NCBI GenBank assembly: GCA_905250885.1
Contig: CAJNOQ010002752.1
Coordinates: forward strand, 1-22,817
DNA length: 22,817 bases
Source of the DNA: Didymodactylos carnosus
Lineage: Eukaryota > Rotifera > Eurotatoria > Philodinida > Philodinidae
Reading direction: 5' to 3'
Shown: positions 8,150 to 19,283 of the stretch, piece after piece
Numbering within the stretch: position 1 is the stretch's first letter
How the letters are laid out: each line of letters starts with the position of its first letter
The notes under the pieces: model-generated
The model's input: the letters and a program-made list of their open reading frames with translations, nothing else
What the model was told of the DNA's origin: nothing
Databases searched by the model: none
Made by a program: the position numbers and the translations under genes

Positions 8150-9983
8150 ATGGTTCACTTCATGGCCAGTCAACCAATGATTCCAGATTTGGCAAACTCA
8201 CTACCTACGACGTATACATTTCATCCAAACAACCAAGCTGACGACCTATCTACACAACAGCAAGCTCCACCATCTTCTTCTCAACCCTCTACGAACAACA
8301 ATCAATCATCACCAAATGGACCGATACGCTCGTCGGGAACTCATCCAGGAGACTATGAATCACGATTACGTTGTCCTCAATGTGAAACGTGGGTGGTGAA
8401 TCTCAGTGATCATTTAAGAAAAACACATAGAATTGCTCTGCCGATTGATCGAAAACCATTATTACGTCGAGCAAGAGAAGGTATAACTCTGTTTCATTTC
8501 AACCCATAGTTTAGTATACAAGTAAACATCTGTTTGACTTTAATGTTAATTGGACATTTTTTACGGCATCTTCTTGGAGTAAAACATAGTGAGTTGAAAT
8601 TGTAGAATTATGCATTTTATTATTTGCTTCTTTCTGTGATATTGAAAAAAAATTAACCTTCATAACGCAAAAGAAACATGGTCAGTGAATAAAGCAAATC
8701 TCCGATAGTCGATCTTCTTGATCAAAGACGTCCTAATCATTTTTTTCTTATCTTTTTTCCTTTAGAAAAACGTCGAATGGCTGAATCGAATAATCAGCAA
8801 CAACTAAACACAGTTGCTCCACCACCTCGAGCAACACAAACACAGAATATTGTCAATGGTTTACCAACACTAAATTCACATCAGCCGCATAACGAAATTG
8901 AAAATTTATTATTTAAACAAGAAAATGATAATTCAATACTGCAACATTCAGTTCAACATCAATTTGCTTTACCAGAAAATATTTTGAATTGCCCGCCGAT
9001 GAACGTAACGAATATAGCAGGCGGTCAACAACAATATACAACAATAAAACGGCGACGTTCGTCTGACGACGATGATCACCATACTCAAAACAATAATAAC
9101 AGTAGCAATAACACAAATGGTCTCTTACTTGTCGTCACATCATCTTCACCAAATAAAAAACAACGAACACAAATTGTTGATGGAAAAATGCAGCATCAAC
9201 AAAAACAAGGGAAAAAAGGACGAAATAAGAATATGAATAACACCAATAGTAAAACACAGCAACAACATCAGCAAGACGAACCATCTGACGATGTAAGACA
9301 AGTAGAACAAAATATATTGAATCCCGATTTCGCTGTAAGGACCTGTATTTTTGCCAACAACATCATCTCTACTTGAGAATGAATTGGAAAAGTAACAGTA
9401 ACATATTTCTTATTTGTGAAGTGAAAGTAGCTTTAAAGAATCGATTTAAAATACACTAACTCTATTTAATTTTATTGAGTAGTATTTTTTTTCTTCTAAT
9501 ACTGTAATGTAGGTCAGTTTGAACGCTAATTTATATCTTTGTTTACTGTCAAAAGATCCTGACATGTTATTAAACACATCGCTTTATCGTTGTGCAAGTC
9601 CTAACTTGGCATTAACGCTTGTTAACTTCAGATAAAATGAACCATTCCAGTTTGCGATATTGATGTTTTGAATATGCATATCCTTGTTCCTAGATATTAA
9701 TTTTTTTCCATCATTTTCACTTGATTTTTATCGTTTAGCTGACGAAAGTGATTCAAATGTTGACAAATGAAATGACATTTTTAAATCAACATTTACAAAC
9801 AACGTCTCTCTTGTTACAAAAACAATTGGATTTAGCAAGAGATAGTTTACATGCTTGTTCGGTTCAGTTTGCCCGTAAGTTGCTGATTTTATATTTATCT
9901 ATATGAAAGCTTTCAATAATTTATATTAAAAAAATCTATTATTTCATTTAGAATTGAAGAGAATGATTCAACAACAGATATAA
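8150..9983 (+). CDS. C2H2 zinc-finger/coiled-coil nuclear protein, four exons
   Basis: Exons 8150-8480, 8766-9334, 9739-9874 and 9952-9983 join in phase with GT-AG introns of 285, 404 and 77 bp. The result is 355 residues ending in TAA at 9981-9983. Residues 1-70 are low-complexity (Ser/Pro/Gln/Asn). One C2H2 finger uses C75, C78, H88 and H93 (CPQCETWVVNLSDHLRKTH). It is followed by a basic helix containing PIDRKPLLRRARE. Residues 115-300 are Gln/Asn-rich with basic clusters that look like nuclear localisation signals (KRRR at 205-208, NKKQR at 240-244, KQGKKGRNKN at 257-266) and an Asp run beside the first. Residues 301-355 are a Leu/Gln-rich amphipathic helix (LTKVIQMLTNEMTFLNQHL..., ending QLKRMIQQQI), a probable coiled-coil for dimerisation. 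A DNA- or RNA-binding regulatory role is inferred; the family is not recognised. The ATG at 8162 (M5) is an alternative start. Confidence 0.8.
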
Positions 9984-11167
9984 TGTTCGAATACAACGTG
10001 ACACAAAGACAAACTAACGCAGAAGAGTGTTTATTGTCTTTTTTTCTATAAATTTAAGAAAACTGAGAATCAAGAGGAGAAGTACCGCACCGTAATAGGT
10101 GTATCTTGTACATTCACGATAGTGTGTATATATATAGATGGAAAACATATTTTGTTTTTTTTTCTTTTTTTGTTTACTTTTTGAGAGGATATATCTGCTT
10201 TTTTCGTGTGTTTTTACACTTATATTGCTATTGTTTTTACTTTGTACCTTTTAACGATATGCCGTTGTTGTATCACTAAGAGCACGTAAAAGTTCAATTT
10301 TTTTTCAGAAAAATAAGCTGTTCTGTTGTGATATGGAACCTCTTTTTATGTTGGAAAACGTATTAGTTGGTCTCGAAAGCAGATGGACAAAAAAACAGAA
10401 GTCACTTATTTCTTAACAGTAAACATTATTCTTTTCGCCCCTAAAACTAATTTAAAACAACAGAACGTGACTAAACATCATCCAATTAATTCTGTCGCAC
10501 TTAATAGTAGATTTGTATACATGAACTGTATTTTAAGCTCCTTATATTGTGGATTATTTATTATGTCTGCGAGGCAGTCTAACAACAATATTTTTCCAAC
10601 TATTTTTAGCAAACTTTGGTTAGTCTATATGATTGTGACGTTGATAAAAGTGAACACTGATTGATAAATATGTTTGAATTTGAGACAATGTATTTCCTAT
10701 ATTGATGCTAAATAAATGATAAGGATCTTAAGCATAACTAAACCACAAAATCGTAGATACAAATGGAAGAAAGAAACTAGCTGCTTTGCATGCCACGCAG
10801 CGCCATAGTATCAACCAATTAAAACGATGGAAGATAGAAGAATAGAGTTTCAAGGTAACAATTTACGAGATGGATATTTTTACTTGTAGAAGATTTTCAA
10901 CGTTAGCGTAGCTTCACTTAGGAGTAACTCACTTCGATTGGGGTTTCTTTCTACAACTCTAAAGTATCTCTGTCTACTTCAGAGATTCAATAGGTGGTCC
11001 TTATTTCCCAGAACCGCTGTTGCCCTTCTTCTGTGTCACAAAATCGTGTAGTATCTTGTACTATTTCAAGTTTCTTTGATTTGTCACCTTGAAATCTGTC
11101 ATGGTTTTTTTCTTTTTTGTTAGTTTTATAAGAAATATTAAAATCTGTTTTAGATTTCTTATTTAAT
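9984..11167. other. 3' UTR and spacer between the two spliced genes
   Basis: There is no supportable gene. The weak frame at 10383-10664 reads through a low-complexity AT stretch and has no domain. An AATAAA at 10711-10716 could end a long 3' UTR for the upstream gene. A TTTTAG acceptor-like site at 11148-11153, 14 bp before the next ATG, may be the end of an intron in the 5' UTR of the downstream gene. Confidence 0.35.
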
Positions 11168-13864
11168 ATGGCGTTGGCAGTGGCGTCATCATCGACAACA
11201 TCTCCTTCAGTGACATCTAGTTCCAGTCTTCTAGCGTCAAAAAAATCTGGTTCAACAACTCCTGGAATTAAAATTGAATTAGCTAAAACATATCAGTTTG
11301 ATGTTGATTTAGAAGATGTGGATCGTTTACTTGAAATGAGACAAAAATTTTATAAAAGAGAAAGTGATCGAAAATTACTCAAATTAGGAATTCCGTTAAT
11401 TAGTGAAACAGATGATAATAATCTATCTGCAGATCAATTATATGGGAGTTCAACAACAAAAACATCGATAAAACATCGTGATCTTGAATGGTTATATGTT
11501 ATATTACCTTACGTCAAACTCTACAATCCACATTGCGGTAAATAAATAGAATTTTATAATAGAAAAAAGCTATTGAATGGTTTTTTCTTTTACATTAAGG
11601 GTTATGTGCTTCAACAAAAAACTATGGTCGTCGATTAGACACTGCTCAAAGTTATTTATTACGTGTTTATTTCTATTGTCAAGCAAACAATTGTGGTTGT
11701 CCATTTCAATCTATTGTCACAGTCAAAGACAATGGTAAAGCATTGCTATGTACACGTTCATCAAATGGACATATCGTTGATCATTCAAAAGCAAAACGTG
11801 TTATGCGACCAAATCGAGCTGTCGGCAGAGCTGTACAAGAGCGTAAACGAGAACAACAAAACGAAACAACTGAACACAATAATATTATTGACGAATGGAA
11901 TCAATCCGTGTTCAATGATACGAGTGATTTTAATAATACTTATCATTTGACCACAACTACTTCCACAGTAAATAATAATACCAGCTTAATCAGTATTGAA
12001 GGCGATTTTGAAGAAACAAATCGTACATCGTCTACAAAAAGATTTGTGAATATGTGTTTCGATTTGACACAATTAGCAGCTACATTACGAACCGAAATTA
12101 ATCAAAATGGACTCTTAGTGGGTGCAATACAAACTATTTCTATGTCTCCATTTTATTTTACTTTGCATACAGAATCATCGATACGTTATTATCATTCACA
12201 ATTAACAAGGAAACATCAACCAAAAACTCAATTGCCTCCTGTAACACAATTAACCATTCCACCATCAACTTCCAGCCAAAGTAAGTTAATTATTTTTATT
12301 GAAGAATTTTTTGAGTGCCGTTTGTTTATCTATTTGTTTAAGTAATAATTATTGATAATGGTGCGTTTCATACAACAACGCAACCGTCACAATCGTGTGA
12401 ACAATCTATTGCCTGTATGATATGTGAAGTAGTTGAACATAATGGAAAAAAATTACATTATTACGAATTAATGTTAACAAATAATGATGATACATCATTT
12501 ATACCCATCACTTTGACATATGCTGATGGTGATGATTCATTCACACCAAGCAATGAAGTTGAATTATCATTTTGGTTAAAACGTTTTTTATGGGATCATG
12601 AACAATTACATAAATCATCATTACCACAAAATATACAAGATTATTATTTTCCTCAACCATCGGTTCTTCTAGTTAATTCTCATCGTGATAATGTGTTAAA
12701 TAATGTGTGTTTAGAATTTTTTAATCAAGAAAATTTTAAAGAATATTTACAACGGACGTATGTTTGCCTAATAAATCGTTTACCACAAGATAGTTTACCA
12801 CGTATATATGCAAAAAAAAATAATAATAAAAACGATGGAAAAATATTAGTACAAGAACAATTACCATCACAACCAAAAACAATTTTATTCGTTTCTTCAA
12901 CAACAATTTTGTATGAATTTCGTTTATTGGTTATGAAACATGTCTCATCAGAATTAAGACAATTGGCATTGTGGTCGAGTCTTCTGTTATTACATACAAA
13001 TAATTGGAATGATATTAAATTGAGTTGGTCATTAATATGTGAAATATTTTTGAATTGGGGAACAAATTATGTATCATTGAAGTCCTATGAACTCTTATGT
13101 AATAAAGTAGCTAAAATAGAAAATGATCCGGATATAATGTCTGGCTATAATAATGTTTATGATACTATGGAAAATAGTAATGAAACTAAAAGTGAACAAT
13201 TTGATGAAATAGACAATGAAAATGATGAAGAAGAAGAAGAAAATAAAAACAGTACAAACGAAATTGATTTATCAGATTTTCAAAATGATCATTTTTATAC
13301 AAATAAAGTAAAAAATGTTTTGCAACTTCAATTCGATTCTATAAATAGTTTGTTCTTTTTTTTATTTAGATGTTTCATAGTGGATCAAATATATTTGTAT
13401 CACCATATGAAACTGATTTGAGAAAAATTTTTAATGAAAAAAATAAATCAAAACCTGCATTACTAGCATCATTCGATTCGTTATCAAATACAGATAAAAT
13501 TATACTAAAAAAAATTAAAGGTAATTATAAGTGGTTACATTCATTACTTAAAGAATATATACCAACATTACCACTGTGGAGTAATCTCATACATTCAATA
13601 TCAAATAATCATAAGACTGTACGATTAAATAAACGTATACAACGAATTATGGCATCGAAAGATCGACGATTGAATAATATTAAACGAATACAGTTAGGTG
13701 AGTTTATAAAACTCATAACTACATGAGCAATTTGTTTAAGTCTTTATTATTTTTTTTTTCTCTTTCTAGCTGAAAAAGTACATGGAAAAACCGATTTGGT
13801 TGTTGAAAGACTGGCGAAAGACATGGTGAATATTGTATCGATTGCTGATACAAGAAACATTTAA
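11168..13864 (+). CDS. WRKY/FLYWCH-type zinc-finger protein with transposase-derived body, five exons
   Basis: Exons 11168-11537, 11600-12280, 12343-13307, 13370-13697 and 13770-13864 join in phase through GT-AG introns of 62, 62, 62 and 72 bp. They give 812 residues ending in TAA at 13862-13864. Residues 1-35 are Ser/Thr-rich. Residues about 125-187 form a zinc finger of WRKY-GCM1/FLYWCH type: YFYC150, C155 and C157, then H181 and H185 (NGHIVDHS), followed by a basic stretch. Residues about 350-600 resemble the core of a DDE transposase family related to MULEs. IIIIDNGAF sits where the first Asp motif is expected, then LHYYELML, then VLLVNSHRDNVLN, where those enzymes usually have V-V-T-D-F-S. 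The catalytic Asp there is Asn-Ser, so activity is unlikely. Residues about 620-660 are acidic. The C-terminal part has a YIPTLPLWS motif (about 732-740) and basic helices. An intact, spliced, Asp-less frame suggests a domesticated transposase acting as a DNA-binding nuclear factor (inference). Confidence 0.78.
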
Positions 13865-14064
13865 AAGTGAATTTTATTCTTTTACAAGTTGAAATAGTCA
13901 GGTATTCATTTTCTTCTTTCCATTTCATATTGTACAGTAATTTTGTTTTCTATTTTTTTGTTACTTATTAGATTTATAAGCATGAACCTTGTTTTGTTTT
14001 TACTGTACTATGTTCTGTTTTTCTCTCACTCTTTCTCTTGCTTCGATAGTAGCAACAGAACTTC

Positions 14065-14070
14065 AATAAA
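14065..14070 (+). terminator. polyadenylation signal for the zinc-finger/transposase-derived gene
   Basis: AATAAA lies 200 bp after the TAA at 13862-13864. It comes before the convergent minus-strand gene ends at 14406. The spacer 13865-14405 contains no other gene I can support. Confidence 0.45.
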
Positions 14071-14383
14071 AAAGTGTGCTATACAGTGCTTCTGGTTTTA
14101 CATGGGCCGGTTATTTGATCAATTCACGGTAAAACTTAATAGTCTCGGAAGGAAAAGTCTTACGAATACCTAAAAAATTATAAGCCATTGGTAACTAATA
14201 TTATTTGTATTCTAAAAATGAGACATAATTTTTCCTGAAAAAAAACGAAAAGTAACGAATAAAAGACAAAAAATTTATGTTCAAATATAGTGAACAAGTC
14301 TTTAAACAGTAGTAAAATTGTAATATATACATATAAAAGTAGAAAAGTTAAAATAAAAACAGTTTCATTGCATGATTAAACGA

Positions 14384-14389
14384 TTTATT
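14384..14389 (-). terminator. polyadenylation signal for the four-span protein gene
   Basis: The complement reads AATAAA and lies 17 bp past the TAG stop at 14406-14408, a typical compact 3' end. Confidence 0.5.
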
Positions 14390-14405
14390 TACTATTTGTC
14401 TAAGT

Positions 14406-14909
14406 CTATGTAATTGTTTGTGAAACTTCGGTATATTTGACTTTGAAATAACGATAAAGGAAAAATGTTGCCAAAATTCCGAATAATATTGACACTAATT
14501 CAATAATTAATTTAGCTACATCTTCAGCAAGAGCGTAAGAATCCGTTTTTATTTTTATCCCTGTTTCTCCTTCTGTTAGCGATGCTCCACGATAATCTGA
14601 TGATTTAACAATACGCACGATACCGAATATGAGTGTCAATATAAAAATAGCGATAAGAACAACACCCGATATAAGCATGATGATGCTTTTATTGTACCAT
14701 GTTGCATAAATAGCCAGTCCAATTGATATTAAAATTACAACACCTATACAGATCATTGTAATTGAATAAGGATTTGGCCTGCGTATTGTTTGTAAAGAAC
14801 CGTGAATAATATATAAAAATAATGTACTTGATAATAGAAACCCATAAAACAGGGTTAATGCTATCCGAATTCCACGAATTCGCCTTTTTTGCTCTTTAGT
14901 AAATGCCAT
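14406..14909 (-). CDS. four-transmembrane-span membrane protein, unknown family
   Basis: This single-exon minus-strand frame encodes 167 residues, from ATG (complement of 14907-14909) to TAG (complement of 14406-14408). The N-terminus is short and basic (KEQKRRIRGIR). Four hydrophobic helices follow at about 16-38, 48-68, 74-99 and 131-152. A polar loop of about 30 residues (SSDYRGASLTEGETGIKIKTDSYALAED) lies between helices 3 and 4, and the tail is short. The layout is tetraspan-like (N and C termini probably cytosolic), but there is no CCG motif or disulfide pattern of true tetraspanins and no claudin signature. TTTATT at 14384-14389 gives a minus-strand AATAAA 17 bp past the stop. It is convergent with the preceding gene. 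The clean frame and plausible topology support a real gene; the family is unknown. Confidence 0.72.
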   Translation of the reverse strand: MAFTKEQKRRIRGIRIALTLFYGFLLSSTLFLYIIHGSLQTIRRPNPYSITMICIGVVILISIGLAIYATWYNKSIIMLISGVVLIAIFILTLIFGIVRIVKSSDYRGASLTEGETGIKIKTDSYALAEDVAKLIIELVSILFGILATFFLYRYFKVKYTEVSQTIT

Positions 14910-16440
14910 TTTAATTATAGATAAAAAAAAGTCTATGAAAATCTAATCAAAAACAGAAACATAAACTTGAAAAGCAAATAATAGAGAAGAACATAGTAAG
15001 ATAATTAATTAACGGACAAATACTGAGTCTTTTTTTTAAAAATATTTTTTCTACGCGATCGAACACAGGAGGAGTAATGAGTAACTCACTTATTGAACTT
15101 CTCATAAAAACCGCAATACTTTCGAGCATATAACTGTAAGATCTGACGAATATGCTATGGATAACTTGTCTAGCAAATTTTAGGTAGTAGATGAGAGTTA
15201 TACCATTATAGCTTTTGTATTAAATACACCTAAAGTAATTTAATAGCCTAGATGTATCAAAACTGTCAGCTTATTTTCATTTTTTATTAGTTACGATTGA
15301 ATCTCTTTCTAAGATTGCAGAGTAAAAAAAAATCTATAATGCTATAACTTATAAGAATAGTTTAGTTTATATAGCGCTTGATTTTTCAATTATAGACTTT
15401 GTTCTACATTAATCAATTATTGAATCGCAATTTTAAAAAAATGTATTATAACGAAAAAAGAATAATATGCAACAGTTACGTTTCTATGTTTAAAACTATT
15501 AATAATTTCAATATGCACATGGTAACGACATAAAATAGCTATTATCACTATAACGTGTGTGTAGTCCTAATCTTTAAATTATTCAAGTATTACTGTACGA
15601 AAATTTGATGACTTACTCTATTTAATAAAGAGGCGTTTTTCTACATCTCTCCTTGTCTCATTCGACCGATATAACAGTATGTGTTAGTAATACGCGAAAA
15701 AAAAAGAAAAGAAGTATGTAGTTTATCGTCCTTTCTTTCTCATAAATGTACATTGTTTCGTGCCAAAGATGTCTAGATTATTCAACATTTTTTTTTCCTT
15801 TCTTTACAAACTTGCAGTCTTTGTATGTCAAGAGTACAAATATTATAGTTCGTTCTACTAGAACAAAATTGTTTTGTTTTGGCAATCGTCCCGTTTTTCC
15901 GTCTATCGTCAAAAGGCAAAAATTATTTATCGTTCTTGATTTTGTATTTCTTTCATGTATAATGTATAATCTCGTAGACAGGTGGCATTTGTACTATTAC
16001 TCACCGAACGTAGGTAAAGAAAGAAAGAACAGCAAGAAGATATATTTATTTAATTTGTACAACAACCATCTCAACTGATATTAATGTCTATATATATATC
16101 AATAGAAAATGTATAAAAATGCATGAATATAAAACTTGATTCAACACAAAAGAGAACGATTGATATGAATGAGAGACCAATGAAGAAATTAGATCAGCTT
16201 CGAGCATCTGGCGTACACGAAATTTTTATTATAGAGAAAAAGACTGGTTAAAAATCAAATAGATTATTTACTCATCAAAAAACAAAAAATATTCTTGTTT
16301 GCATTTGATAAAATCTATCATTCAATTGATTAATATTGAAATTATCATGTAAATCTCATAATCAGTAATTTATCATTCCAGTCTTAACAGAATAAATTTG
16401 TCGGTGATGTATCTTCAGAGGAGAGGACAATGGAATCCGA
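14910..16440. other. intergenic stretch, no gene seen
   Basis: The sequence is AT-rich with homopolymer A/T runs. Short frames at 14947-15129 (-) and 15746-16078 (+) show no domain, no splice context and biased low-complexity translation. The first few hundred bases upstream of 14909 should contain the promoter of the minus-strand four-span gene. Confidence 0.4.
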
Positions 16441-16500
16441 GTCTTGGTCCAATAGGATCTTGGTATAAGTCTTTGTCCAAATAGGTCTCAGTTCAATCTT
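16441..16500. repeat. degenerate ~28-bp tandem repeat
   Basis: GTCTTGGTCCAATAGG (16441-16456) recurs 28 bp later as GTCTTTGTCCAAATAGG (16469-16485). Weaker partial copies lie between and after (ATCTTGGTATAA, TCTCAGTTCAA). It looks like an old two- to three-unit minisatellite. Confidence 0.4.
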
Positions 16501-17063
16501 TCTGAGTGCTTAGCCCAAACTTCTTCTTTCATTTGGATTATAGTCAAATCGTTTCTTGAATAAGAGTTAATATTAAAGCAAAATAAAATTTCGATTGACA
16601 CAATATGCTTGTTGTTTGGTATTTAGATCTTTTCATTACACAAAACGATACGAATTTCCCTACGTTACGATCAATCGGGACCATTCGACTGCAATATGAA
16701 TCAATTCGGCTTAGTGTGATAGGAATTATCCTGAGCTTTCTATATTGTTCTATCGCGGTAATAAAACTATTATTGAAAGATCAAATTTTTCTAAGCAAAC
16801 AATCGAAAATTTCGCGATTTTCAGATTGCTCAAACAATTTTGGAGTCAAAAAAAAATTGACTTAGTGTTAGAAGAGTTAAAATTTAATTCTTACTCTTAA
16901 GATTTCAACAGGTTTTATAGAAATCCGCCGTAATGACAAACAATTAATTTAGAGTTGTTCTGTGTTCTATGTATCTAATGTATGTACCTGATCGTGTTCT
17001 GAACGTTGCAAGTGGTTCAGTTTCAGTGGCGCACTACTACCATCAACATACCACGGTTAACTA

Positions 17064-17783
17064 TTATTTTATAGACATTTTATACAGAATATTAAAGACT
17101 ATCGAATTGAGAATTTTATTATCCTGTAACAGACGATGTGAAATTGAAATTTGTGACGATTTGTTGGACTTTTGTTGATAATTATTGACTAATTCCTGAT
17201 TGCCTGATATTTTCCAGACTGCTAATTGCAATGTTTGTTGATGAATCAATGGATAACTTTGATCTTGTGGTCCTGCTAGCAATTGTAGAAAGATTGGCAA
17301 GAGAATTGGATCATCGATGAGTTGTTGAAGAATCAACGGATAGTATGTTTGTATTGACTATATCGAAGCAATCCATATAACTGTCAATTTTTCTTTCTTG
17401 GCTTTGGCTAAACAGCGAATAACCATTGAGAAAGGTGGAAAAGCCCATGGATTCCTACCGTGCCGGTTTAATTGAAAGGCACCTAGTGCAAAAGCGGTAT
17501 GATCTGGTCTATAATGAACATATTTAGCAATCTGAAAAATTAATTTAATCCACGAAAAACTTGATTTCAAATTTTCTGAAAAGTTTTTCAAGCTATCAAA
17601 CATGTCACTATTTAATTTCCAATTTCTGATACCGTTCAAATATAGAGATATCCAATGGGCATGAACATTTAATTTTTCCCGTAAATATTCTGCTGTTACG
17701 TGTAGTCTAAGTTGTATACAATAATACAACTTATAGAGAGGCTCTGTGGCAGCTTCGATGAGATCAACAGAGTGTGTACCGCC
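17064..17783 (-). pseudogene. decayed DIRS-like retrotransposon: RNase H end and downstream domain
   Basis: One minus-strand frame runs from the complement of 17783 to 17064, interrupted by a single in-frame TAG (complement of 17358-17360). It begins GGTHSVDLIEA..., then LHVTAEYLREKLNVHAHW, matching the pattern in DIRS-type RNase H regions (GT-S, then H(I/V)-AE-(L)PG-LN-AD-(E)SR). The downstream conserved block follows: YVHYRPDH, AFQLNRHGRNPWAFPPFS and MVIRCLAKAKKEK. After the stop comes QTYYPLILQQLIDDPILLP and LQLAVWKISGNQ. This order (AFPPFSLI..., then P-W-P-Q-WYP, then L-AW-SG) is well known from DIRS1-like elements of animals. The stop falls at the conserved Trp of the WP-x-Q motif, consistent with TGG to TAG. 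A TGA at 17784-17786 closes the frame upstream. The element is dead. Confidence 0.72.
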
Positions 17784-17786
17784 TCA

Positions 17787-18469
17787 TTTACTTCTATGAG
17801 CTGGAAAACTACCGGCGCTGTCAACCACATCGAAAACGATCTTAGTCCCATTGTGGAATACGCCGCAGAGCCTTTGCTGCCGTAAAATCATACCTAAACT
17901 ATAATTTCATACTTAAACCAATTAAATGGAAGTCGAAAAACATGAAAACTTTCCAAACTCAAAATGTTTTTCGACTTGAACTTTTTCTTCTACTTTCTGC
18001 TTCTGCTTCTGATTTCCGCTAAACAGTGTGGCAAAAGTGAGAACTCAGTTTATGTTTGGTACTTTCAAATGTGCTCTTTCTCGTGGTCTGTAAAAAAATT
18101 CTTTTAGAGCAGATGATAAATTAATAATGTTATACGAATAATATTATTAATTTACAGTGTTATATTTATTATGGAATTTTAGGTGAAATTTTGTTTTTGT
18201 AATTGAGTTATGGGACTTTTACTGAAAGCAGTACTATACCCAAAATTGAAAAAATGAATGAAAAAATGCATGACAATCGACAGAAAAACTATTATTTCGC
18301 CGTGGCTTTTGATGTGAAAAAATTTGAAGTGTACCTAAAAGATAGAGCGAAGTCAGGGCTACAAAATAGCTATTCAGTTTTTCTTACTTTCAAAACGCTA
18401 ACACAAGAAATCATTTTGAGTTTGGAAACATTTCATGTTTTTAGACTTCCATCTAATTGGCTTAGTTTT
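17787..18469. other. degraded interior of the DIRS-like element plus AT-rich stem-loop
   Basis: Residual minus-strand coding is visible just above 17786 (frames broken by stops and shifts), then homology fades. A perfect 12-bp inverted repeat with a 14-nt loop lies at 18117-18154 (TAAATTAATAAT and its complement). The plus-strand frame at 18203-18496 has no domain and overlaps the element. Since RNase H pieces lie on both sides, this interval is either badly decayed element sequence or a secondary insertion. Confidence 0.4.
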
Positions 18470-18703
18470 CTATCTACCCCATCCATGTTCTTTTGATGCA
18501 TATGACTGTAGAAATAGATCTGGATTATGAGTTATTAATATACGACCATTTTTATTTTCAATATTATCAATCCACCACCAAAGTTCTTGTTTAGGATCAT
18601 CATTTAATGTTAACAGAAACTCAGGTAATTTATTTATCATCATTTGTCTGGCTGTATGTAATTGAATATATCTATCATGTATTAGTGCTGAAAAAAAGGG
18701 CAA
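18470..18703 (-). pseudogene. decayed DIRS-like retrotransposon: RT thumb/RNase H start
   Basis: The minus-strand frame (77 residues) reads ...ARQMMINKLPEFLLTLNDDPKQELWWWIDNI, then NGRILITHNPDLFLQSYASKEHGWG. This is the junction of reverse transcriptase and RNase H in DIRS-like elements: L-WW-(x)2-(N/H)-(L/I)-x(2-3)-NG, then D(L/I)-x(3)-(T/S)-D-A-S-x(3)-GWG. The catalytic first Asp of RNase H is Tyr here (SYAS), a single G-to-T change from an Asp codon if ancestral, so the enzyme would be inactive. It lies upstream, in the element's own orientation, of the downstream block at 17064-17783, so the two are parts of one copy. No RT active-site YxDD is recognisable further up. Confidence 0.68.
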
Positions 18704-19283
18704 GAATCGTCGATGGTAACAATCCTACAATTTTAGGTAGGCGATGAGTACTTCTTGATGAGTAATACTTGTTTTGAAGTAAGAATACCTTTACATGATT
18801 TAATTGTAGCTAACAATTATTGTTTTCAGAAATAAAATGTCATATGGTCTGAATTAGTTTCAAAGCTTAAGTATCTGAGTAACTTTGTTGGAATTAAAAT
18901 CGATTTTATAAAGTTAACAGCAAAATCAGGTGAGTGTAATAGAAATAGTGTATCTTGAGCGATAGCCGCTGCTGTTTCAGGTCTTATTTAGTTAATCGTT
19001 CCGAAATCTTACATATAACTGTTAATTTTCTAGCTGCTCGTCTACGAATGTGTGTTTGTATTGTCACATATATTTAAGGGCTAGGACCTGGGCGACTGCA
19101 AAGCCCGTCGCTCCCGCTCGATTTTGTCGAAAAATTCTTTCTTCATAACCGAGAGAAGAACTTACACTGTAAACTCATTTTTCTGAACAACAACATCACC
19201 GCGAGTAGCTCTCATTTACGCGAGAAATGGATCACAACATTCGCCATTTCAATCTATTTTCTTTGTAATAAACGCTGACACAG
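18704..19283. other. gene-free stretch with a GC-rich hairpin
   Basis: Minus-strand coding fades out above 18720. A short GC-rich island at about 19076-19120 stands out from the AT-rich background and contains a small hairpin (GCGAC at 19092-19096 pairs with GTCGC at 19107-19111). It may be a boundary or untranslated region of a mobile element; I cannot identify it. Confidence 0.3.

Noticed and set aside
8913-9116. Minus-strand frame of 67 codons rich in Cys/Tyr
   Set aside because: It is the antisense shadow of the CAA/AAT-rich exon 2 of the C2H2/coiled-coil gene.
10383-10664. 93-codon plus frame between the two spliced genes
   Set aside because: No domain, no splice or promoter context; it lies in what is most simply 3' UTR or spacer.
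16605-16865. 86-codon plus frame with a hydrophobic segment
   Set aside because: No family resemblance, splice context or nearby signals; it is within reach of chance in AT-rich DNA.
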